Below, one piece after another: positions 25,101-34,706 of a stretch of 64,000 nt of DNA. Each line of letters opens with the position of its first letter. Position 1 is the stretch's first letter. The translations under genes and the position numbers were made by a program. The notes beneath the pieces are model-generated. The model did no database searches and was not told where the DNA came from. It saw only the letters and a program-made list of their open reading frames with translations. Origin of the DNA: Oikopleura dioica. Its lineage: Eukaryota; Chordata; Appendicularia; Copelata; Oikopleuridae. The stretch spans positions 1,930,501-1,994,500 of the forward strand of contig OU015568.1 of NCBI GenBank assembly GCA_907165135.1, in the 5' to 3' direction.

Positions 25101-28100
25101 TCATGTCTTACAATGGCGCGCAGGAAACGCTGATGGAGTTCTGCAGCCACTCGGGGAGAAATGGTTTTACGCCTTTCTGGGAACCCGGAAAGAAAAACGG
25201 AGATGGAGAAACGAAGCACGCTAGCATCCTTCTAACCAGGAGGCCTTTTGGTCCAGCGGGTATGTATCCCCTTTAGAATTCACAGTAGATTTAACAGTAG
25301 AAAAGAACGACTAACTTTCTTAAAAAGATCAGCCGAGCGATAGGTCCCAATATCGCCTGGTAGATCCTTAATTCTGGAGATCAAATAAAAAGATTACTCA
25401 CACCAACTAAAATAACTGTAACTTACCGTAGGTTCCACACAACATGAAATCAAAGGTAGCACATTTGAAACATATTTTACGCATTTGCCGGGTTGAACAA
25501 AAATTAACTCAAAAAAGCGTATTTTTCGTTGTAAAACTCGTTTCATTCAAATAAATTTTGCATGTTTGAAAATTTCGAATAATTTTCAAAAAGAAAAATT
25601 TTCGACCATAACTTTTTTCATCACGTGATTTAACTAAACCTGTGAGATGCAGAGAAAACCTAAGCTTTTGAGGATGATCTGGACAAAAAGATAAAAGACA
25701 ATTCATACCGTATTCAGGCACCGATTGTAAAGGTACCTGAGCCCCTTTATTTTCGATGGGAAATTTTCTCGCTAGAAAAACTCATCGAAATTATGGTGAT
25801 TTGTATCTGTCCGGTGTTCCTCGCAAAATCAACCCTTTTCTTCATTATTTGATCTTAGGAATGGCGACAATCGACAAGATCTGCTCCCCCAATCCGTACT
25901 CAAAGACCGAGTGTCCAGGCGCCATCGTCATCGAAGAAGGAGTCGCGACCGCTTTCGTCATCGCTCACGAGCTCGGGCATCTTCTTGGCATTCGAACTCA
26001 CGATGGTGATCCAGGCAACGCTTGCGCCGATGCCATTGCGGAGAATTCCATGATGGCTGCGCAGGTCAATTCGAAATTTGGAAGCTTCACTTGGTCGATT
26101 TGCTCAAATCGAGAATTGGGAGAAAGCTACGTAAAGAAAGGCAGCCAATGCTTGGAAAAAGCCAATGAAATTCAACATCGTCCCGGATTCCGATCCAATC
26201 GCATGCAGAATCAAGTCAGAAGCACGGTACCAATCGTTGACTTGACTATCTTCACTGCTGATCAACAATGTCAACAGACATTTGGAGCGGAGTGGACGAG
26301 ATGTCCAGAGGGACAGTACCCAAGTGAGAGCAAATTTTGCCAGAACTTGTGGTGCAAGACTCCTCAGAATCCAGCTCTTTGCCGAACCAAGGTAAAAATA
26401 AGTTTTCTTCTATTCATTTTTTATATTTTTTCCAAGGATGCTCCAGCCGAATCAACCCCCTGTCCACTTGGAAACGGCCAAGAAGGAAAATGCTTCTCTG
26501 GCACTTGCATCGGCCACGATATTGGTTCTTACCAGCGACCGGGTTACTTCTCCAACTGGTCAACATGGTCCACTTGCAACGTCGAGTGCGGAACTGGTAC
26601 GCGGCTGCGAACGAGAAGCTGTAGCACTGGAAATTCTTTCGAATGCGAAGGGGATGATACCGACTTCATGGTTTGCAACACTCATGAGTGCGTGGAGCCA
26701 GTCGACAAAAGAATTGATGCCTGTTATAAGAAGACAGGCAATTCTAACATGATTCCCTTTGTTCCGAACCATAATGATAATCCGTAAGTTTTTTGAACTC
26801 AAAAAAGTTCACCAGAGCTTTTAACCGTGACCCGGAAACCGCAGCCAATTATGATCAAAAGAAACTAATTTCAAATTTAAGCTGCCACTTGAGCTGCAAA
26901 ATCTACGGCTCTGAGCCGGAGATTATTTGGCCCAAAAGACCTGTACGAGAAGAGGACCAGTGGGTCCCTGATGGAACATTTTGCGATTACCGAGTCCCAC
27001 ATGGCGGCATCTGTGTCCAAGGAAAGTGTCAACAAGTGGATTGCGAGGGACGCAGAGGCGGAAGAAAACAAGTTGACGAATGCGGAGTTTGTGGTGGCGA
27101 TGGATCTCAGTGCCAAGAGCAGCGAGGGGCAGAAACTGTCAAGGGAAAGAGCAAGTAAGTTACCTTTGAACGAACTCTAGAATTATTCACACATCATAAT
27201 TAACCCAGACGAGGAAGATGAGTCAGCACGTGAACACCTTTTTCCACGGGCTTCTTTTTTGTCTTGCGGTCTGATTTTTGATAATCAAAGTAAGCCGGGA
27301 TGATAAGAAAAATCAAGAACAAGGCGATACCCGTGGGACATGAGTGATAAGAATGTACTCTGAGTCGAAAAACTAGGTCAAGTGGTCTTTTGCTTATGCA
27401 CTTGGGGCATCAGATTGGGCTAACTGGTGACTCAGCCTGTGAAATTTATAGTTCTCCTCGTTGATGTCAATTTTCCACAAGAATAAACCTCCCGTAGCGG
27501 CCTCTTATTACCCCCGGACGCGTCAAAATTAGCTTTTTCATTCCCTCCTTGTTAACTTTTTTTTCTTGTTCTTAATAACCTTGGTCCATCTTTTTACTGA
27601 GGAAGGGGGACAAATTGTGTCGTGACAAGGAAATAGCTAAAGCAGCGGATAAACTTTCTCAGTTTACAACTGCTTTCGTAAGAAGACCTTTGCTGACGGA
27701 TAATTATTAGTGCTTAAAAATTGTAACGCGTATGAGTTACGAGCGGCTTTGATCTCTGCGCAGGGGTCTCGTCTCACGTGCACCTGTCGATAGAATTTGT
27801 CAATCAAGCCCATCCGACTTTTAATGGGCAATAATTCTGCCGCCACATAAAAGAAGAAAAAATTATCAAAATATTTTTAGAAAATCAACGAAACGAGCTG
27901 CGCTGACAATTCCAGCTAATGCATATGGAATTGTTTTGAGCATCAAAGCAAGAACGCGATACTACAAGATCTGTAAGTGCCTTCTTTCGATTCCAACACT
28001 TCAACCGTAATTTTAAGTTTTCACCGACAAGCAGTCAAACAAAGAATACCAAATGTGGCCTCTTGAAGAACAGTCCCGCCGAAAACGCCGCGTAGAATTT

Positions 28101-29724
28101 GGCCATGAAGCAGCTATCGGCGGCGCTCAGTTTTCTGTGAATCAAGTTCAATCAGGCCACTATGGAAAATCATCGCGAAATCGAAGAAAGCGATCTCCAA
28201 GAGTCATTCCAAGCATCAGAACTGAGGGACAGTCCCATACTGTTAGCGAAATTCAAGTCGAGGTGAGATCTCTTTTATCCTCCTTCACTCATTTTTCCCA
28301 AGGTCGAAGTGACTCGAGGAAAAAAAGCAAAGAAGGGTGTCCGAATCCAGTATCAATACAATGTCCATCGCAGCGCGATAGAAAATGCCCAAAACGACTT
28401 CGTGTGGGAGCATGATGGCTGGAAGAGTTGCCCTCCCAATGATGCCCGAGGATGCGCGATGAAAAATCGAGTGAAAAAGCCAATCTTTGTCTGCAAATCG
28501 AGAAGGACAGGAAACAGACATAATGACGATGATTGCAATATGCTGAAAAAACCGAAATATCCCCGACCACAGCCGGTAAGAAACGACTTTCGGTCATTGA
28601 TCTTCAAAAAGTTCTAGTGCGCTCCTTGCCCGTTCTACGAGTGGTCCCCTGGCAAATGGGGTAGCTGCCCAATCAATCAGTGCGGTGACGAGCGATACCG
28701 GTACCGTAAAGTCTACTGCAGAAACGGCGACGTAAGCGAATTTGCCTATTACCACTCCTGATCACTTTTTCTAGAAAAACATCGTCGACGATTATTACTG
28801 CGCGCACCTACCGAACAAGCCTGCCGAATCGAACCCCTGCAAGCCAGTTCCGTGCACCCCAAAATGGCACAGTGGAGAGTATTCGCCTTGTAGCGTCACT
28901 TGCGGTGATGGATACAAGGAACGAGTAGTCGAGTGCCGAAGAGGGAAGGAAGTTGTTGGGGATGAACAATGCTACCGCGAAAACTCGTTTGTCCCGGAGA
29001 GAAGAGCAGCTTGTTACGTTTCTTGTCAACAAAGTAAGAAATCTCGATCGACATTTTTCCTCATTGAAATTCTTTCAGCCGAGTCATTTTGCATCGACAA
29101 ATCCGCTATGTGCGAAAAAATCGCCAGCAACGATAATTTCTGCTCTCCAAAGTCCAAAATCGCCAAGTTTTGTTGTGCTTCTTGCCGAAGACTTGGGCGA
29201 AACACCCGTCTCAAAGCTCGTTTGACGCCTCGATACACCTATGAAGACTATCATTTGTAAGTACTCTTCTTAATACCTAAATGAGTGGTTTGGTGATCTA
29301 ATAATTGTGTACTAGGACGGATTTCAACAAGATTGAACCTTTGCCGTAAGTTTCGTTCGGATAACTTGCGGTTATCTTTGAATCACTAATTTAAGAATCC
29401 CTTTTGGCACTCTTCATCGTGCAGGGGACTCTTAAAAGTTTAACTGATTAACAAAAAAGACGGCCTCGATTCGAGGTCGAAAATAATCTTCCTTGATTTC
29501 AATGAATCTTTCAGTTCACCGGGGCCAAATGACGAACCCGAGTACTACAATTCGGAATATGACAGCGAAGAAGACATCATCAACCCCAATGATGATTTAT
29601 TCTCGAGGAAGAGACGCAGTGATGATTATTCTTCATCATTTTTAGAGGTCAGTAAAAACCTTTTTTTCTCAAAATAACATGTCTTCAGGAGTACAGAGAG
29701 CCGCCGAGCAGTGAGCTGTCATGA
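19125..29724 (+). CDS. ADAMTS-like: ADAMTS metalloproteinase
   Basis: Exon 1 (19125-19163) encodes the signal peptide MMIQIFVLLLFQS; a 4.4-kb intron follows. Next come a reprolysin prodomain (CKFYSGRVVGQDDSEATLSD, then HVIYR) with a furin-type RSRR at its end, a metalloprotease domain, a disintegrin-like domain, a TSP1 repeat (WSTWSTCNVECGTGTRLRTR), the ADAMTS cysteine-rich domain (VDECGVCGGDGSQC), a spacer, two more TSP1 repeats (WSPGKWGSCPINQCGDERYR; HSGEYSPCSVTCGDGYKERV), a PLAC module near 29080-29200 and an acidic tail. This order is diagnostic of ADAMTS. Such enzymes are secreted and cleave matrix proteins. The zinc site is HELGHLLGIRTHD, with one residue more than the family HExxHxxGxxHD between Gly and the third His. 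The Met-turn is MMAAQ. The tail after PLAC holds a second basic RKRR site. Most introns are short and GT-AG. The stop is TGA at 29722. Confidence 0.92.
21160..21303. repeat. Cluster of AAGCCGC/GCGGCTT hairpins
   Basis: At least four short inverted repeats of this motif occur in about 140 bp inside ADAMTS intron 1 (near 21164, 21194, 21233 and 21279). The same motif occurs in the foldback repeats at 15.4 and 22.0 kb. Confidence 0.7.
21968..22139. repeat. Foldback repeat, CCTGAGTC family
   Basis: Left arm CGACAACCTGTGTTGAAAAC then CTGAGTCAGG; right arm CTGACTCAGG then TTTCAACACAGGTTG. The arms match over about 30 bases. Two GCCGC hairpins sit between them. It lies in ADAMTS intron 1. Confidence 0.85.
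23114..23228. repeat. Foldback repeat, CCTGAGTC family
   Basis: Left arm GCTCGGCAACCTGTGGAGAA then AACCTGAGTCAGGGTCC; right arm GGACCCTAAGTCAGGTTTTC then GCACAAG. The inner part continues as a good palindrome with a CTAGAAGAGCT/AGCTCTTCCAG core. It lies in ADAMTS intron 1. Confidence 0.8.
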
Positions 29725-30651
29725 TCAAATGATCTCCCTCACCAACGGATCTATCTCTCTCTACTGCCCTCAGCCGCTACCATCAGCACTGCCAAAAAAT
29801 GTCACCATCATCCTCATTACCTTGCTGCCTCATTTCACAACCGGCGTATGTTTTACCCAAATTTTCAGCTTCATCTTATTTAAAATTTACACAACCAAAG
29901 AACGAAAACTACACAGCATAGCATAAAAAATATGTCAATTCATATTCACCAACTAAAAGATCCCGACCTACTATCCAAGCATGAAAATCCCAAAAAATAT
30001 TCAACCTTTCCCGGCTGGTCCCGGCTCCAACTTAAACTACTATCAATACATCATAAATGTATCATGTAAAACCTATGTCTTCAAACTTGATAAAAAAAGA
30101 GCCAACTGGGTATTTTGATAATTCTCCTATCTTCCATTTTAGTTCCTCATCATATTTATTACTATCTACTTTTATTTTTTCATATCTCAACAAAACCATA
30201 AGTTCAAACTAATGTGAAAATTTCATCCCTCCGCCCCCGGTTTTAGCCAAATTCATGGATTAAAACTAGATTCCAATGAGTCATTACTATTGACTCATCT
30301 CTAATGACTCAATTAACTAATAAATGAGTCATCAAATACTGTATATACGAAAAAACTCACTGTAACGTACTGTACCTACCGCTGGTTCAAGAGATTGCTC
30401 AAGGACCTAGCTGCTTATCAAAAAAAAAACATTTATTATAATTTATAAATTATTATTATATTTATAAGCCTGGCTCATTCCGCCGTTATTTTGAACACAC
30501 CATCTCACTTCTTCTTCAGTGCCTTTTTCGGGTGTGTGGGTCACCGGTAGACCCGTTTTCTCCGCGCCTCACACCTTCTACCTCACCTTTAACATAAAAA
30601 TAAATAAATAAAAATAAAGCAAAATGTATTCAAATTCATTCAATACAGGTT
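29725..30651. other. Convergent intergenic region
   Basis: This lies between the ends of the ADAMTS gene (plus) and the first lectin-like gene (minus). It is AT-rich, with a TTTATT near 30433 as a possible minus-strand poly(A) signal. It holds the TGASTCA cluster listed separately. No exon is supported. Confidence 0.6.
30277..30331. promoter_or_regulatory. Cluster of four AP-1/CNC-type TGA(C/G)TCA sites
   Basis: Perfect heptamers begin at 30277, 30291, 30305 and 30325, spaced 14, 14 and 20 bases. TGASTCA is the consensus for AP-1 bZIP dimers. Whether it acts as an enhancer or is a decayed tandem repeat cannot be told from sequence. Confidence 0.45.
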
Positions 30652-31910
30652 TTAAAATGGTCTTTTGCACATCATAGTTTTGATACTTTCCGGCTCCCTC
30701 ATCGTCTCATCAAGCCAGGGGTATCGAATAAATAAGGTGCAATCATCATCGTTGCATTCAACCCAGTCGAAAAGGTCTTTGCTGATTTCAGTACAGAGGA
30801 GTTGAATGCTGTCCGACTAGAATCAATTATTTTTATTGAATAGCTCAAAAATTTACCGATTTTCGCCATGGCTTTTAGTTCCTTATCTTACCGCGGCAAG
30901 AGTATCGAAGAACGTCTCCCTCAGAGAAAGAATCAAATGAATCAATTTCGTCTTCCCAGTCGGAAGTGTTTATAAAAAGGACCTGCAAGTAAGCATTCAA
31001 TCCAGCAAACACATCGGATATATTCCGGCATTGTTTTTTCTTTTCTGGGACGCAGATAAAATTTCCTTTTGAAGACCTCGACTTGAGGGACCATTTCCTG
31101 TTAGACATCAGTAGCGGCATAAGATCTTCGTTGAAATTATCAAAGCAAATCGCTGTAGCATCACTTATCGACAAGCCAAGCCACGTGGATGTGAACGAGT
31201 TTTCCAATAATATATCAGCCACTTCTTCATTTTCCTGTATTGTCTTTGGCGAGGGAAGTGTACCGCCAAGGAGTTTGCAAACTGCTTCCGCAGCATCATA
31301 GGGAAGTGGGACCGAAGAAATAGCGACGCCGCTGTGCTCGATATTGATGATTTTTCGAAGCGTATTTTCGTCAAAATTTACTTTGAAATCAACATTCAGC
31401 TCATCGAACTCGGTTGTATTAAATTTGCCACGAATGCTTCCTTCAAAAATCGATTTTATACCAGCATCCTTGTCATTGTCTCCCCTACTAGTAACCGTAG
31501 GTTCACCATACTCATCACTTTCGTCGTCCATACTATTCCAGTCTTGATCCTTCTCGCTGTCTGGTATTCCATCACCATTATCATCATCGTCTTTAAAATT
31601 AGGGATTCCATCAAAGGCGTCGTCGTCGTCGGTATCGGGAATTCCATCACCATCATCATCATAGTCGAGTTTGTTAGGGATTCCATCACCATCATCATCC
31701 TCAGAAACGTCAGGAATACCATCATTGTCATCATCATTGTCAAGATTATCGGGAATACCATCGCCATCAGAGTCGAGTCCATAACCACGTGACACTAATA
31801 ATTTCAAAAGTTTTAAGTGATCTTGTGAACTCACCTCGTCGAATCTCTTGATTGTCGTTTAGCGCAGCTATGCCAGCCAGCAGTGTTGCAAATAATGTCA
31901 ACCAGATCAT
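30652..31910 (-). CDS. Secreted TSP3-repeat and C-type-lectin-like protein
   Basis: The ATG at 31910-31908 lies three bases after a CTACTAG acceptor. Exon 1 encodes a signal peptide (MIWLTLFATLLAGIAALN). Exon 2 has about six calcium-binding type-3-like repeats (DSDGDGIPDNLDND and variants), an acidic linker and a C-type-lectin-like fold (LPYDAAEAVCKLLGGTLPSP, then SFTSTWLGLSI, then FICV). A further cysteine segment (KKKQCRNISDVF, GDVLRYSCRGK) resembles a sushi module, and the last exon reads CTEISKDLFDWVECNDDDC to MMCKRPF. By comparison with the neighbouring paralogue the exon should continue past Asn to KPWRK, but here the Tyr codon TAC is TAA (30877-30875). The protein therefore either ends early at this stop or uses a GG-AG intron that skips it. 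Likely an extracellular calcium-dependent matrix or surface protein. Confidence 0.75.
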
Positions 31911-32166
31911 TTTCTAGTAGAGAAACTCGTTAACTCTAATGATTAGAGTCTAATCTCTTTTTTTTTCTTATGAATAAAGTAATCCCAAGTTAATTCAGAA
32001 AGTAAAACTATTTATTTGATTTTCAAATAAGTCGATTTCAGTTTTGAAAAAGAACAAGATTAGCAATTATAATCATCCTTCCTCAGCATCTTTCTTTTGA
32101 CGCTGGACATAAAATAAACAAACGAGCATCGCAAATATTATTTGGATTTTATTTAAATTTCGGGAT

Positions 32167-33971
32167 CTAATAAGGTTTGTTGCACATCATAGTTTGGATA
32201 CTTTCCGGTTTCATCATCGTCTCATCGAGCCAGGGGTATCGAATAAATGAGGTGCAATAATCATTATTGCACTCGACCCAGTCAAATCTTTCTTTGTTGA
32301 TTTCAGTGCAGAGGAGTTGAATGCTGTCCGACTTAAAATCAATGATTTTGAAATGGACAGACCTATCGAAGTTACTTGTTTTCGCCAAGGTTTGTATTTT
32401 CTGATCTTACTGCGGCAAGAATATCGAAAAACGTCTCCTTCAGAAAAAGAATCAAATGAATCGATTTCGTCCGATTGCCAGTTGGAATCATTTTTAAAAA
32501 GGACTTGCAGATAACCATTGAGTGAAAAAAACACATCAGATATATTCCGGCACTGCTTTTTCTTTTCTCGGACGCAGATAAAATGTTCTTTATAAGCTTT
32601 ATTCGTGAGGGACCATCCCCCGTGAGACGTTAGAAGTGGCATTAGATTTTCTTTGAAATTCTGAAAGGCAAGCCCTGATGATTTCAGAAAAATTTTTGCG
32701 GGTCTGAAAATCGTAAAAATTCTGAAAGTGCAGTTTTCTTCAGCTTGTTGAGACGAGTCGAATGGTGGGTCAAACTCTTGATAACTCCAAGGATTGACCG
32801 GTTAACCGGCTTGTTACCGGAAAATACGTTTCCGCTCGCCGTTTTTGTTCTAGAAATGCTAAGATGATGAATGAACCCGGAAACTGATCCTTATGGTCAG
32901 TTCTACTATGGGCAAAAAGATATTGGTCAAATATATAGCGAAACTTTTTTTAACGATAAAAATTCTAAATTTTGTATGTATTTCGTTGTTGCTGCACCTT
33001 CCTAATTTTCGGTCCCATTTTCATAAGAAAATAGAATTTTGGTGATAAGCATCTTATGGTTAGAGATATGATTCTCATTTTTTCACCCACACAAGAACTA
33101 ACTTCAAGGACCAGTTTCCCGCTTTTTTTGTCATTCTAGCATTCCTAGAACAAAAACGGCGACCGGAAATGTATTTTCCGGGAAATTGCCGGCTAACCGG
33201 TTAATCATTGGAGTCATCAAAAGTTTGACCCATCATTCGACTCGTCTCGACGAGCTCAAGAAAACTGCACTTTCAGATTTTTTATGATTTCCGGACCCGC
33301 AAAAATTTTTTTGAAATTATCCCTGTAGCATCAGCAATCGAGGTGCCAAGCCATGTGGAAGTAAACGAATTTTTTCGTAATATCTCAGCGACTACCTCAT
33401 TTTCCTGACTTGTCTTTGGCAAGGGTAACACTCCCCCAAGGAGCTTGCAAACTGCTTTAGCAGCATCATATGGAAGCTTGACGGAAGAAAAAACGACTTT
33501 GTTTTGCTCGATATTGACCAATTTTCGAAGCGTATTTTGGGTAAAATTAACTTTGAAATCAACACGAAGGTCATCGTTTTCGTCAGAACTGACTTTTCCA
33601 AAAAGGTGTCCTTGAAACATCGTTTTCATTTCAGCATCATCGTCGTTGTCCTCGCTACTAACAATTGTGGGTTCACCATTTTCTATACCATCCGAACTTC
33701 CGTCAAAATTTTTTCGGCAGGTTGCACAGCAGTAAGTGGAAAATTTGGAATTTGGAGAGCAGGCTTTCTCGTTTCTTCCAATTCTTTCGCAATCGACGAA
33801 TCTGTCGGTGCATGATGGATCGACTGAAATAGATTTTTTTATGTCTGCTTGAAACTAAAAAGAAACAACAAAGACGTTTGGCCTACCTTCGACTGCGACA
33901 TTTTCGAAGTCGCCACTACTCTCTTGACCTGCTATTCCAGATAGTGTTGCCAATAATGACAACCAGATCAT
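32167..33971 (-). CDS. Secreted PLAC-module and C-type-lectin-like paralogue, interrupted by a MITE
   Basis: This is a tandem paralogue of the gene at 30.7-31.9 kb: the signal peptide (MIWLSLLATLSGIAG), lectin-like fold (KLPYDAAKAVCKLLGGVLP, SFTSTWLGTSI) and last exons (KKKQCRNISDVFFSLNG; LLCTEINKERFDWVECN; stop at 32169-32167) align closely. The calcium repeats are absent. In their place is a six-cysteine module, CTDRFVDCERIGRNEKAC then YCCATC, resembling a PLAC or ShKT domain. The lectin-like exon is split by a 637-bp inverted-repeat element at 32681-33317. Translation can pass into the element for a few codons, and a GTCCGG donor inside its arm would splice in phase to the TTTCAG acceptor near 32662, giving a protein that lacks one lectin cysteine. 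Either this is a live gene with a transposon-made intron, or it is inactivated. Confidence 0.65.
32681..33317. mobile_element. Long inverted-repeat MITE inside a lectin-like exon
   Basis: The two ends are inverted copies over roughly 200 bases with scattered mismatches: ATTTCAGAAAAATTTTTGCG on the left and its inverse on the right, continuing through GGGTCAAACT and the CCGGTTAACCGGC-like block. No open reading frame fills the centre, so it is non-autonomous. CCCTGATG before and CCCTGTAG near the right end may be a decayed target duplication. Confidence 0.8.
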
Positions 33972-34382
33972 TTTGAAAAGAAAAAAAAGAACCAGTAAAG
34001 TCTCTTTTTTCTTTTGAATAAAGTTTTGGCACCTAAATTCAGTAAGAAAACTATTTGTTTGATTTTCAAACATGTCGAGTTCAGTATGAACTCAAGAAAA
34101 GCTCGACAGAATATGTCATTACTCCTCAGAATCTTTCTTCTTGACGGTTTTTAATTTCTATTTCGAATAATCAGATACTGGCCTTAATTATCATTTTTGA
34201 ATAAATTTACCTTCTAAGAGGGCTTTTTTTTATAAATGGCTCATTTTAAATGGGTCATCTTTTCAAATTATAGCTCATTTACATTCGCGTAGATTTTTCC
34301 AAAAAATTAAAACTATTCCCTTTTTTCTACTCATCAAAGCCAGAAATTCAGGAAAAGACACCTTTCAAACATTATTTATGTT

Positions 34383-34658
34383 TTAAGAGAAGCGCTGGGA
34401 TAAATATTTCAGTCGATTTTCGTCATTTTCAAATTTGGCGCCAGGGAGATACAATCCTGGTGTATCACTCCACCACCAATTCTTGAGCCCCTCTTGCCCC
34501 GCGGCCAGGATCGCCTGTGCTTTTCTTAATTCGAAAGTTAGAGTTAAACACTTAGAGGAGAAAAAAGATAAAGACGTATTATATTCCAATATTTGCAAAT
34601 AACAAATTCCGTCCGGGCAAATAACTCCGCCCTTGTTTGCCCATTGTAATCTGCTCAT
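34383..34658 (-). CDS. Small hypothetical protein
   Basis: I do not recognise this protein. An ATG at 34658 opens a 91-codon frame. Its middle contains a possible in-frame intron (a GTTATT donor after PDGI and an AATTAAG acceptor before KAQAILAAG), which would leave about 63 residues ending in WWWSDTPGLYLPGAK and FENDENRLKYLSQRFS. The Trp-rich and Pro/Gly pattern looks like real coding sequence. Its start codon is only 48 bp from the start of the hexosaminidase gene, head to head. Confidence 0.4.
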   Translation of the reverse strand: MSRLQWANKGGVICPDGICYLQILEYNTSLSFFSSKCLTLTFELRKAQAILAAGQEGLKNWWWSDTPGLYLPGAKFENDENRLKYLSQRFS

Positions 34659-34706
34659 TTTTTCGATGTTCTATCGTTTGTTATAAAAAAACAGTATCGT
34701 AAAATA

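Noticed and set aside
25756-25860. Open frame leading into the ADAMTS metalloprotease exon
   Set aside because: It is intronic; the acceptor TTGATCTTAG and the phase of GPAG-MATID show the exon begins at 25860.
30480-30600. Possible structured RNA near GGTCACCGGTAGACCC
   Set aside because: Only a short stem can be drawn; no known RNA family features.
31334-31792. 152-codon plus-strand frame rich in Ile and Val
   Set aside because: Antisense of the calcium-binding Asp-rich repeats on the minus strand.
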